DNA of 6,344 nt from an uncultured Bacillaceae bacterium (GCA_937951955.1 CALGAD010000045.1:1-6344), one strand, 5' to 3'; shown: positions 1 to 6,254, numbered from the stretch's first letter. Made by a program: numbers and translations. The notes: a model not told the origin generated them from the letters alone.

Positions 1-104
1 CAGATACGCAAAGAAACCTTAAATAAAACGCAAAAAATAAATAAAAAATCAAAGATGAGGAGTGCTCCCGTAAATACTTGACATACTCATTTACAAATTT
101 TTTG
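1..104. other. Upstream non-coding region, A-rich
   Basis: No gene can be supported here. The stretch from about 21 to 55 is very A-rich, and the stretch from about 89 to 104 just before the -35 box is AT-rich, which could help RNA polymerase binding in the manner of an UP element. A short inverted repeat, GGAG-TG-CTCC (59-68), is not followed by a T-run, so it does not look like a terminator. One forward frame is open from base 1 to a TGA at 79-81 (26 Lys-rich codons). It could be the end of an upstream gene, but base composition alone could also produce it. Confidence 0.5.
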
Positions 105-133
105 TTGACATTTATAAGAAATGGGCCTAAAAT
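105..133 (+). promoter_or_regulatory. Sigma-A promoter of the rbs operon
   Basis: A perfect -35 box TTGACA (105-110) is followed by a 17-bp spacer and the -10 box TAAAAT (128-133), one base from the TATAAT consensus. Transcription would start near 139-141, giving a leader of about 130 nt before rbsR. This is the only strong promoter I find in the window, and it is placed to transcribe all six genes. The first operator begins 3 bp after the -10 box, so a bound repressor should block polymerase. Confidence 0.85.
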
Positions 134-135
134 CA

Positions 136-153
136 TATGTAACGGGTTACATA
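136..153. promoter_or_regulatory. Operator O1 over the transcription start (RbsR and/or CcpA site)
   Basis: TATGTAACGGGTTACATA has perfect 8-bp arms around a central GG. It is a typical LacI-family operator size and overlaps the predicted transcription start. Its core TGTAACGGGTTACA matches the cre consensus TGWAANCGNTNWCA at 13 of 14 positions; the only mismatch is G for the central C. The first gene downstream encodes a LacI-family repressor, so RbsR is the likely main ligand (inference), with CcpA possible. Confidence 0.8.
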
Positions 154-200
154 CACTGTTTACTACTGCTTGCAGTTATAGGATTTTTTATTTTACGCCA

Positions 201-218
201 TGTGTAACCGGTTACGCA
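201..218. promoter_or_regulatory. Operator O2 in the untranslated leader (RbsR and/or CcpA site)
   Basis: TGTGTAACCGGTTACGCA is a palindrome with a perfect 12-bp core GTAACCGGTTAC (204-215); 16 of 18 positions are symmetric. The core TGTAACCGGTTACG matches the cre consensus at 13 of 14 positions, with the mismatch only at the last base. It shares the GTAAC...GTTAC arms with O1. Its centre is 65 bp downstream of the centre of O1, near six helical turns, so it could act as a roadblock or as the partner in a DNA loop. Confidence 0.8.
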
Positions 219-257
219 AAAGAGCAAACAAACGAACAAATATAGAGTTGGAAGGTT

Positions 258-262
258 AAGGG
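258..262 (+). promoter_or_regulatory. Ribosome binding site of rbsR
   Basis: AAGGG lies 6 nt before the ATG at 269. A second purine-rich motif, GGAAGG (250-255), is 13 nt away and is probably too distant. The site is moderate in strength, as often suits a repressor. Confidence 0.6.
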
Positions 263-268
263 TAGAAA

Positions 269-1255
269 ATGACTACAATTAGAGAAGTTGCAAAGCGTGC
301 TGGGGTGTCTGTTGCGACGGTATCACGGGTTTTAAACAAAAAAGGATATGTCAGTCAAGAAACGAAGGAACGGGTTTTATTAGCCATTGAGGATTTAAAA
401 TATAAACCTAATGATGTGGCGAGAAGTCTGTTTAAAGGGAAGTCAAAGTTGATTGCCTTGCTTGTTCCGGACATTGTGAATCCCTTTTTCCCGGAATTGG
501 CAAGATCAGTAGAAGACGTGTGCAATGCCCATGGATATACATTCGTACTTTGCAACACAGATAATTCCATGGAAAAGGAACTTTCGTATATAACGGCATT
601 ACAGCAGAAATCGGTGGATGGGCTAATTGTGGTTTCCAGTACATTAACGAAAGAGCACACGGAAGAAATAAAGGTGCCAATTGTATCGCTGGACCGAACC
701 TTTTCCGCGAACGTCACAACGGTGAAATCCAATAACCGTCAAGGAGCAAAACTCGCTGCTGAATATTTGAAATCCATTGGATGTAAGCGAATTGCCCATG
801 TTACAGGTCCAGAAAGCGCCAGCAATACACGGGAGCGGCTCAAAGGTTTTCTGGATGTTGTAAGAAATGACGACTGGTTCATATCAGACTATATCGTTAC
901 CGGAAATTATAATATGTTAGTTGCCAAAGAAGCAATTACAGATTTGTTATTAAAACACCCGGAAATTGACGGACTATTCGCTGGGAATGATGTGATGGCT
1001 GTTGGTGCATTAAAAGTGGCTGAACAATTAAACGTACGAGTACCAGATGATTTATCGATTATCGGGTTTGATGGAATTACATTAGGGGAAACAACAACAC
1101 CAACGCTTACAACGGTTGCCCAGCCAATATACAAAATGGGTTCCCGTGCAGCAGAGCTACTTATAGAACAAATCAATGATCCATCCATTCTTAAGAAAAC
1201 AGAGGAGTTACCAGTTGAATTAATTGTAAGGCAATCCACTAGAAAAAAGAGGTAG
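269..1255 (+). CDS. rbsR: Ribose operon repressor RbsR, LacI family
   Basis: A 328-residue DNA-binding repressor of normal LacI-family length. The N-terminal helix-turn-helix (about residues 3-22, ending ATVSRVL) is followed by a hinge helix near YKPNDVARSL (45-54). The rest is a sugar-binding core of the periplasmic-binding-protein fold. Pocket residues line up with those of ribose-binding proteins: NPFF (71-74), LDR (D142, R143), TRER (R190), GND (N240), GFD (D268) and VAQP (Q285). This supports D-ribose or a close derivative as inducer, as known for the family. It is the first gene of its own operon and lies downstream of two palindromes it probably binds, so it should repress itself along with the transport genes. 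In B. subtilis, RbsR is reported to interact with HPr-Ser46-P; whether this one does cannot be judged here. The stop codon is 5 nt before rbsK. Confidence 0.93.
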   Translation: MTTIREVAKRAGVSVATVSRVLNKKGYVSQETKERVLLAIEDLKYKPNDVARSLFKGKSKLIALLVPDIVNPFFPELARSVEDVCNAHGYTFVLCNTDNSMEKELSYITALQQKSVDGLIVVSSTLTKEHTEEIKVPIVSLDRTFSANVTTVKSNNRQGAKLAAEYLKSIGCKRIAHVTGPESASNTRERLKGFLDVVRNDDWFISDYIVTGNYNMLVAKEAITDLLLKHPEIDGLFAGNDVMAVGALKVAEQLNVRVPDDLSIIGFDGITLGETTTPTLTTVAQPIYKMGSRAAELLIEQINDPSILKKTEELPVELIVRQSTRKKR

Positions 1256-1260
1256 AGCAA

Positions 1261-2154
1261 ATGGCTAAATCAAAGGTCTGTGTTATTGGAAGCATTAATA
1301 TGGATTTAACGGTTGAGACAGATAAAGTACCTGCAAAGGGTGAGACTGTCCTCGGAAAGAATTTCGCCCAATATCCGGGAGGAAAGGGAGCTAATCAGGC
1401 AGTAGCAGCAGCTCGTCTCGGAGCGGATGTTCATATGATTGGTGCCGTCGGTGCAGATACCTTAGGTGAAACATTATTGTCCAATCTCCAAAAGGAAAAA
1501 GTTAATATATCCGGGATTGAGAAATTGGAAGGCACGTCCTCGGGGATTGCTAATATTATTGTATCTGACAACGACAACCGCATTATTGTCGTACCGGGAG
1601 CAAATGCCTTTGTCACCCCGCAGGTTGTTGAGAAATATAAGCAATTGATTATCGATAGCGATGTTATTGTAATGCAGCTGGAGATTCCAATAGAAACGGT
1701 TGTTTATGCACTAAATATTGCAGCCAAATATAATATTCCTGCTATCGTTAATCCAGCTCCATTTCAGCAGCTTCCCGAAGTAATTTATGAAAAGTCTGCT
1801 TTTTTAACACCGAATGAAATTGAGTTGAAAGGAATAGAAAAGGACGTCGATATCACTTCGATAAAAGAAAAGCTAATTATTACGAGGGGTGACGAAGGAG
1901 TCGAGTATTTTAGCGGGGACACAAAACGAAAAGTACGAGCATTTTCTGTTGAAGCAAAAGATACTACAGGTGCAGGTGACACCTTTAATGGTGCATTAGC
2001 AATGAAAATTGCTGGTGAAGCTCCATTAGAAGAGGCAATTCTTTTTGCTAATGCAGCGGCTGCAATATCTGTAACAAAAGTAGGCGCACAAGGAGGCATG
2101 CCTGACAGAAAAGAAGTAGAAAATTTTTTAATGGGACAAAGGGACACTCGCTAA
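1261..2154 (+). CDS. rbsK: Ribokinase
   Basis: A 297-residue cytoplasmic kinase of the PfkB family that phosphorylates D-ribose to D-ribose 5-phosphate with ATP, feeding the pentose phosphate pathway and nucleotide synthesis. The first PfkB signature is around PGGKGANQAVAAARLG (39-54). The second is DTTGAGDTFNGA (234-245), with the likely catalytic base Asp240 and the GAGD anion hole. NPAP (164-167) and TPNE (183-186) are also typical. The C-terminus GAQGGMPDRKEV (275-286) matches Bacillus ribokinases. The segment between TPNE and TRG (208-210) is a few residues shorter than I recall for B. subtilis. The start is ATG 1261, 8 nt after AGAGG (1248-1252), within the end of rbsR, which suggests translational coupling. 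The last residues (GQRDTR) fall in a repeat-like sequence that continues past the stop codon. Confidence 0.95.
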   Translation: MAKSKVCVIGSINMDLTVETDKVPAKGETVLGKNFAQYPGGKGANQAVAAARLGADVHMIGAVGADTLGETLLSNLQKEKVNISGIEKLEGTSSGIANIIVSDNDNRIIVVPGANAFVTPQVVEKYKQLIIDSDVIVMQLEIPIETVVYALNIAAKYNIPAIVNPAPFQQLPEVIYEKSAFLTPNEIELKGIEKDVDITSIKEKLIITRGDEGVEYFSGDTKRKVRAFSVEAKDTTGAGDTFNGALAMKIAGEAPLEEAILFANAAAAISVTKVGAQGGMPDRKEVENFLMGQRDTR

Positions 2155-2280
2155 CAAATGACTCCTTCCAAAAAAGGGTCATCCAAACGGGACATACCGT
2201 GAATAACATTTTAACGGGACACCAGCTAACTTAACAGAATACTACCAGATTAACCACGTTTAGAGGGTACACCGCTTAAC
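2141..2280. repeat. Four degenerate GGGACA...TAAC repeats in the rbsK-rbsD spacer
   Basis: Four related units are visible: GGGACACTCGCTAAC (2141-2155), GGGACATACCGTGAATAAC (2189-2207), GGGACACCAGCTAAC (2216-2230) and GGGTACACCGCTTAAC (2265-2280). Their starts are 48, 27 and 49 bp apart. Unit 1 carries the rbsK stop codon, so the repeat reaches into the gene. A further GGGACA lies at 2133-2138. They fill a 166-bp non-coding spacer that is unexpected inside this otherwise tightly packed operon. The origin is unknown: decayed intergenic repeat, remnant of a small mobile element, or regulatory RNA structure. Confidence 0.5.
2158..2182 (+). other. Hairpin after rbsK
   Basis: ATGAC-(T)-CCTT (2158-2167) can pair with AAGGGTCAT (2174-2182), giving a 9-bp stem with one bulged T (2163) and loop CCAAAA. 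The bases after it (CCAAACGGG) contain no T-run, so it is not an ordinary Rho-independent terminator. It may be an mRNA processing or stability structure between rbsK and rbsD, or chance. Confidence 0.4.
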
Positions 2281-2294
2281 TGAACCGCTTCATT

Positions 2295-2305
2295 AAGGAA
2301 AGGGG
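2295..2305 (+). promoter_or_regulatory. Distant ribosome binding site of rbsD
   Basis: AAGGAAAGGGG is the only Shine-Dalgarno-like sequence before rbsD, but it ends 15 nt from the ATG at 2321, well beyond the usual 5-9 nt. The gap is an A-rich tract. An in-frame TAA at 2315-2317 excludes any earlier start, and the protein begins MKKSGILN just as other RbsD proteins begin MKK, so the start itself is secure. Confidence 0.55.
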
Positions 2306-2320
2306 CAATAAAAATAAAAA

Positions 2321-2716
2321 ATGAAAAAATCAGGAATATTAAATCGTGATATTTCTGCGATGCTTGCAACCCTTGGACATACAGATAGGTTTATTATTGC
2401 TGATTGTGGATTACCGATTCCAAGGGATGTTCCTTGTATCGACGTTTCATTAAAACTAGGGACACCGAGCTTTATGTCTGTATTAGAACTAATTGCAGAG
2501 GAAATAGAAATTGAAAAATTAACGTTGGCTAATGAAATAATCACAGAAAACAGTGCATTGCATTTGCAACTGACAAAGTATTATCAAAGGATCCCCATCG
2601 ATTATATTTCCCATGGGGAATTGAAAGAAGAAATTCAAAAGGTGAAAGCAGTTCTCCGTACAGGCGAGGCAACCCCCTTTGCCAATGTCATTGTCCATGC
2701 CGGAGTAGTATTTTGA
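2321..2716 (+). CDS. rbsD: D-ribose pyranase RbsD
   Basis: A 131-residue protein, the same length as B. subtilis RbsD, of the RbsD/FucU mutarotase family. It interconverts the beta-pyranose and beta-furanose forms of D-ribose in the cytoplasm, giving ribokinase its preferred furanose. Family landmarks are the N-terminus MKKSGILN, LGHTD with the catalytic His20, IADCGLPIP with Asp28, ISHGE with His98, and the C-terminal segment RTGEATPFANVIVHAGVVF with Asn122. Residue 120 is Phe (TTT codon); B. subtilis and E. coli RbsD have Tyr in the same PYAN motif, a residue at the sugar site. The fold and other key residues are intact, so activity is likely but may be altered. The stop codon is 17 nt before the preferred rbsA start. 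The start is fixed by an in-frame stop just upstream. Confidence 0.93.
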   Translation: MKKSGILNRDISAMLATLGHTDRFIIADCGLPIPRDVPCIDVSLKLGTPSFMSVLELIAEEIEIEKLTLANEIITENSALHLQLTKYYQRIPIDYISHGELKEEIQKVKAVLRTGEATPFANVIVHAGVVF

Positions 2717-2720
2717 GATC

Positions 2721-2729
2721 GGAGGTGAG
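2721..2729 (+). promoter_or_regulatory. Ribosome binding site that sets a TTG start for rbsA
   Basis: GGAGGTGAG is a strong Shine-Dalgarno sequence. From GGAGG (2721-2725) to TTG at 2734 there are 8 nt, the ideal spacing. The upstream in-frame TTG (2713) overlaps the rbsD stop and precedes this site, and the first ATG (2758) is 32 nt away, so both fit worse. Confidence 0.75.
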
Positions 2730-2733
2730 TTCA

Positions 2734-4230
2734 TTGACAGACATACCAATAATCGAAATGAAGAATATAAGCAAATCTTTCTCCGAAAACCAAGTTTTAA
2801 CTGAAGTTGATTTTGAAGTGAGAAAGGGAGAAATCCATGCTCTTATGGGAGAAAATGGTGCGGGAAAATCAACATTAGTCAAAGTGTTGACGGGCATTCA
2901 TCACCGTGATAGCGGAATAATTAAGATTAAAGGAAATGAGGTTGAATTTTCCAATCCAAAGCAAGCTGAAGAAGAGGGTATTGTTGTTATTCATCAAGAA
3001 CTGAATATCATTCCTTATCTAACAGTAGCACAAAATATTTATTTAGGAAAAGAAATTACGTATGGCAAAACTGGCATTTTAAACACCGATAAAATGAACA
3101 AGCTAGCAGCCAAAACTTTGCAGCAACTCGGTGTTACGGATATTAAACCACAGGATATTGCCGGAGAATTATCCGTAGGGAAACAGCAAATGGTAGAAAT
3201 CGCCCGAGCCCTTTCAACAAATGCAGAAGTAATTATTATGGATGAGCCGACATCCGCATTAACAGATCGCGAAATTGAAAAGCTATTTAATGTTATTCAT
3301 TCTTTGAAGGAACAAGGAGTGGCTTTTGTCTATATTTCCCACAGAATGGAGGAAATCTTCCAAATCTGTGACCGAATATCTATTTTGCGAGACGGGAATT
3401 ACATTGGAACAAAATATATTGCCGACACTTCTTTTGAAGAGGTTGTAAAGATGATGGTTGGCCGTGAATTAGGCGAACGTTACCCTGTAAAAAATAACAA
3501 GATCGGCGAAGTTATCTTTCAAGTTGAAAATTTAACGATTAATGGATTATTTGAAAGAGTTAACTTCGAAGTAAGGGAAGGAGAAATCCTCGGTGTATCT
3601 GGATTGATGGGAGCAGGGCGCACAGAAGTAATGGAAGCTATCTTTGGATACCGAAAAAAAGACAGCGGGACCGTGAAATTAAATGGAAAACCCTTAAAGA
3701 CAAACCATCCTATTAATTTAATAAAGGAAAAAATCGGTTTTATCACGGAAGACCGAAAAGGAAAAGGATTAGTATTAGATTCTTCGATTCGTGAAAATAT
3801 TGCATTAACTAATTTTGAAATAATTTCCAAGTTCGGAGTAATTGAACGGTCTGAAGAAAGAAACTTAGTGGAAAAGCTAATTCGCAAGCTTCGTGTTAAG
3901 GCAAGCAGCATTGAACAAAAGGCGAAAACTTTAAGTGGCGGTAACCAACAGAAAGTAGTTATTGCAAAATGGTTAGGTATAAATCCGAAAGTACTAATTT
4001 TAGATGAACCTACAAGGGGAGTCGATATTGGTGCTAAAAAGGAAATTTACTCCATCATAAATCAGCTTGCTAAAAATGGAGTAGCAATTATTATGATTTC
4101 ATCAGAGTTACCGGAATTATTAGGTGTCAGTGACCGAATTATGGTGATGCATGAAGGAAAAGTGAAAGCTTTCTTTGATAAGCATGAGGCAACACAAGAG
4201 AAAATTATGATGGCAGCAACAGGTGGGTGA
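2734..4230 (+). CDS. rbsA: Ribose ABC transporter, ATP-binding protein RbsA
   Basis: A 498-residue ATPase with two fused nucleotide-binding domains, the form typical of CUT2-class sugar importers; it powers ribose entry through RbsC from the cytoplasmic side. Domain 1 has Walker A GENGAGKS (39-46), signature LSVGKQQ (146-152), Walker B VIIMDEPT (166-173) and the switch His in YISHR (His203). Domain 2 has a Walker A-like GLMGAGRTE (290-298) with Arg in place of Lys, signature LSGGNQQK (400-407) and Walker B VLILDEPT (420-427); it has SSEL where the switch His would be. Such an altered second site is usual in this subfamily. I chose TTG 2734 from the ribosome binding site; 2713 (505 residues) and ATG 2758 (490 residues) are alternatives. 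The length agrees with the roughly 493 residues of B. subtilis RbsA. It is followed almost at once by rbsC. Confidence 0.95.
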   Translation: MTDIPIIEMKNISKSFSENQVLTEVDFEVRKGEIHALMGENGAGKSTLVKVLTGIHHRDSGIIKIKGNEVEFSNPKQAEEEGIVVIHQELNIIPYLTVAQNIYLGKEITYGKTGILNTDKMNKLAAKTLQQLGVTDIKPQDIAGELSVGKQQMVEIARALSTNAEVIIMDEPTSALTDREIEKLFNVIHSLKEQGVAFVYISHRMEEIFQICDRISILRDGNYIGTKYIADTSFEEVVKMMVGRELGERYPVKNNKIGEVIFQVENLTINGLFERVNFEVREGEILGVSGLMGAGRTEVMEAIFGYRKKDSGTVKLNGKPLKTNHPINLIKEKIGFITEDRKGKGLVLDSSIRENIALTNFEIISKFGVIERSEERNLVEKLIRKLRVKASSIEQKAKTLSGGNQQKVVIAKWLGINPKVLILDEPTRGVDIGAKKEIYSIINQLAKNGVAIIMISSELPELLGVSDRIMVMHEGKVKAFFDKHEATQEKIMMAATGG

Positions 4231-4235
4231 GTAGG

Positions 4236-5174
4236 ATGAAAGCATATTTAAAAAATAATATGGCAATTCTCGGTCCGTTAGCCGGTTTAATAATATTTTC
4301 CATCATATTAGGGCTGATTAGTGATAACTTTTTCACACTAGGCAATATGCTAAATCTATTACGTCAAGTTTCCGTGAATGCTCTAATCGCGTTCGGTATG
4401 ACTTTTGTCATCCTGACTGCAGGTATTGATTTGTCAGTAGGCTCTACTTTGGCTTTAGGTAGTGCACTGACTGCAGGTCTTTTGACAAGCGGAATGGATC
4501 CGATTTTGGCAGTATTTATCGGATTATTGATTGGTTTTATCCTGGGTGCAATTAATGGGTTAATTATTACGAAAGGAAAAGTTGCACCGTTTATTGCCAC
4601 ACTTGCAACGATGACCATCTACCGGGGGGCAACTTTGGTATATACAGATGGGATGCCGATTACAGGCTTATCTGATAGTTTTGCTTTTGAAATGATAGGA
4701 AAAGGCTATCTCTTTGGAATACCTTTCCCGGTGATCATTATGGTCGTCGTTTTTATCATTTTATATTTTGTACAACGTAAAACCGTCTTTGGTAGACAAG
4801 TTTATGCAGTTGGCGGTAATGAAGAGGCCGCCAAATTATCCGGTATTAAGACGGATCGTGTGAAATTATGGGTCTATTCTATTACTGGTATGTTGGCTGT
4901 TTTAGCCGGAATTATTATCTCCAGCCGTCTTGACTCTGTACAGCCAACAGCGGGGACAAGCTATGAATTGGATGCCATCGCAGCCGTTGTAATTGGTGGT
5001 ACAAGCCTTGCGGGCGGCCGCGGGAGAATTGTCGGTACATTAGTAGGGGCCTTAATTATTGGAGTAATAAGTAATGGATTAAATCTATTAAATGTATCTT
5101 CTTTTTATCAGCAAATTGTCAAAGGTGCAATTATATTAGTTGCAGTATTATTTGACCGAAGTCAAAAGAAATAA
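4236..5174 (+). CDS. rbsC: Ribose ABC transporter, permease RbsC
   Basis: A 312-residue integral membrane protein that forms the ribose channel and couples to RbsA. About ten hydrophobic segments are visible, roughly at 11-29, 45-62, 66-84, 88-111, 115-135, 165-180, 213-230, 245-258, 265-285 and 293-306. Conserved family blocks are LIAFGMTFVILTAGIDLSVG (50-69), KVAPFIATLATM (115-126), GGNEEAAKLSGI (193-204, probable cytoplasmic coupling region) and ELDAIAAVVIGGTSLAGGRG (244-263). ATG 4236 is preferred because AGGTGG (4221-4226) lies 9 nt before it. A GTG at 4227, overlapping the rbsA stop TGA, would add three residues (MSR) but has no room for a ribosome binding site. The gap to rbsA is 5 nt, so translation is probably coupled. 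Confidence 0.94.
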   Translation: MKAYLKNNMAILGPLAGLIIFSIILGLISDNFFTLGNMLNLLRQVSVNALIAFGMTFVILTAGIDLSVGSTLALGSALTAGLLTSGMDPILAVFIGLLIGFILGAINGLIITKGKVAPFIATLATMTIYRGATLVYTDGMPITGLSDSFAFEMIGKGYLFGIPFPVIIMVVVFIILYFVQRKTVFGRQVYAVGGNEEAAKLSGIKTDRVKLWVYSITGMLAVLAGIIISSRLDSVQPTAGTSYELDAIAAVVIGGTSLAGGRGRIVGTLVGALIIGVISNGLNLLNVSSFYQQIVKGAIILVAVLFDRSQKK

Positions 5175-5180
5175 TTGTTA

Positions 5181-5202
5181 TAAAGATGTTTTCACATCTT
5201 TA
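5181..5202 (+). other. Hairpin between rbsC and rbsB
   Basis: TAAAGATGT (5181-5189) pairs perfectly with ACATCTTTA (5194-5202) across a TTTC loop: a 9-bp, AT-rich stem. The following bases (GATATAAATTT) are not a T-run, so termination is unlikely. It ends 16 nt before the AAGGAGG of rbsB and leaves that site free. It may protect the 5' end of a processed rbsB mRNA so that the binding protein exceeds the membrane parts; this role is inferred. Confidence 0.5.
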
Positions 5203-5218
5203 GATATAAATTTATTTC

Positions 5219-5225
5219 AAGGAGG
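5219..5225 (+). promoter_or_regulatory. Strong ribosome binding site of rbsB
   Basis: AAGGAGG is a full Shine-Dalgarno match, 8 nt before the ATG at 5234. It is the best ribosome binding site of the operon, in keeping with the high amount of binding protein such transporters need. Confidence 0.85.
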
Positions 5226-5233
5226 AAAATAAG

Positions 5234-6187
5234 ATGAAAAAATGGCTGAAAGGAATTGGTTTAGTTACATTCTTATTTATCTTTTTAGCAGCATGTTCTA
5301 CAGATGCTCCCGGTTCAGAAGATGCTGCTGAGAAGGAGTCCGAGGGAGATACTGGTAATGAGGAAGTAACAATTGGTTTTTCAGTATCGACATTAAATAA
5401 CCCGTTTTTTGTGACTTTAGCAGATGGAACAGAAGCTGCAGCTGAAGAAGAAGGTTACAAGATTATTACTGTAGATGCACAGGATGATCCATCTAAACAG
5501 TTAAATGATATTGAAGACTTGTTACAACAAAATATTGATGTACTAATTGTCAACCCAGTTGACTCCGATGCCATTGTATCAGCAGTTGAATCTGCAAATG
5601 ATGCAAATATCCCAGTTATCACTGTAGACAGAAGCTCTGAAGGCGGTGAAGTTGTAGCTCATATTGCCTCCGATAATATTTCCGGCGGTGAAATGGCAGG
5701 AGAATTTATTGTAGATAAATTAGGCGGCGAAGGTAAAGTTGTTGAGCTAGAAGGAATTCCTGGGGCTTCCGCAACTCGTGAACGGGGGGAAGGATTTCAC
5801 AATATTATTGATGAAATTGATGGAATTGAAGTAGTGGCAAAACAGACAGCGAATTTTGACCGTACAGAAGGCTTATCTGTAATGGAAAACATTATTCAAG
5901 GAAATGACAGTATTGATGCTGTGTTCGCCCATAATGATGAAATGGCTTTAGGAGCAATTGAAGCATTAGAAGCGGAAAATATGCTGGATGATGTCATTGT
6001 TGTAGGTTTTGACGCTACAGATGATGCAGTTTCTGCAGTAGCAGAAGGAAGAATGGATGCAACAATTGCCCAATTACCAGAATTACTTGGTGAAAGGTCC
6101 ATAATAGTAGTGAAACAGGTATTGAATGGAGAAGACGTTGAAGAATTTGTACCAGTAGAATTAGAACTAGTAACTAAACGAAGATAA
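5234..6187 (+). CDS. rbsB: Ribose-binding lipoprotein RbsB
   Basis: A 317-residue substrate-binding protein of the ribose ABC transporter. A basic start (MKKWLK), a hydrophobic stretch and the lipobox LAAC (18-21) mark a lipoprotein whose Cys21 is lipidated, anchoring it to the outer face of the membrane. A very acidic linker follows (about 22-44). The mature domain has the type I binding-protein fold. All residues that contact ribose in E. coli RbsB appear here: Asn56, Phe58 and Phe59 (LNNPFF), Asn107, Asp132 and Arg133 (VDR), Arg184 (TRERG), Phe208 (NFDR), Asn234 (HNDEM), Asp260 (GFD) and Gln280 (IAQLP). D-ribose is therefore the expected ligand. The whole protein is rich in Asp and Glu, as in halotolerant bacteria. 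It is the last gene of the operon, 59 bp after rbsC and ahead of two hairpins. Confidence 0.95.
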   Translation: MKKWLKGIGLVTFLFIFLAACSTDAPGSEDAAEKESEGDTGNEEVTIGFSVSTLNNPFFVTLADGTEAAAEEEGYKIITVDAQDDPSKQLNDIEDLLQQNIDVLIVNPVDSDAIVSAVESANDANIPVITVDRSSEGGEVVAHIASDNISGGEMAGEFIVDKLGGEGKVVELEGIPGASATRERGEGFHNIIDEIDGIEVVAKQTANFDRTEGLSVMENIIQGNDSIDAVFAHNDEMALGAIEALEAENMLDDVIVVGFDATDDAVSAVAEGRMDATIAQLPELLGERSIIVVKQVLNGEDVEEFVPVELELVTKRR

Positions 6188-6211
6188 TGATTCATTGAGT
6201 CCTTTACTAAT

Positions 6212-6254
6212 AAATACGTCAGCATTCTGCTTCGAAGGCTGCTGACGTATTTTT
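6212..6254 (+). terminator. Rho-independent terminator of the rbs operon
   Basis: AAATACGTCAGCA (6212-6224) pairs perfectly over 13 bp with TGCTGACGTATTT (6240-6252), with a 15-nt interior that contains the smaller palindrome CTTCGAAG (6230-6237). The stem runs into a TTTTT tract (6250-6254). It begins 25 nt after the rbsB stop codon, the expected place for the operon end. Confidence 0.88.

Noticed and set aside
1..81. Open frame from the window edge to a TGA at 79-81, possibly the end of an upstream gene
   Set aside because: Only 26 codons, Lys- and Asn-rich from A-rich DNA, with no recognisable family and no terminator after it. Not enough to call a gene.
78..83. A second TTGACA, 27 bp upstream of the chosen -35 box
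   Set aside because: No acceptable -10 box lies 16-18 bp downstream (the bases there are TTTGTT-like).
781..796. cre-like sequence ATGTAAGCGAATTGCC inside rbsR
   Set aside because: The left half fits but the right half lacks the CA, unlike the near-perfect palindromes in the leader.
2158..2202. A 14-codon reading frame (ATG 2158 to TGA 2200-2202) in the rbsK-rbsD spacer
   Set aside because: Very short, no ribosome binding site, and it lies within the hairpin and repeat sequences.
2261..2290. GAGGGTACACCGC resembles the T-box antiterminator motif AGGGTGGNACCGCG
   Set aside because: The match is broken in the middle, there is no following terminator, no visible stem I or specifier loop, and no reason for tRNA control of rbsD.
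355..6225. Several antisense reading frames of 60-130 codons inside rbsR, rbsK, rbsD, rbsA, rbsC and rbsB
   Set aside because: They overlap strongly supported genes, have no ribosome binding sites or recognisable domains, and are expected shadows of coding sequence.
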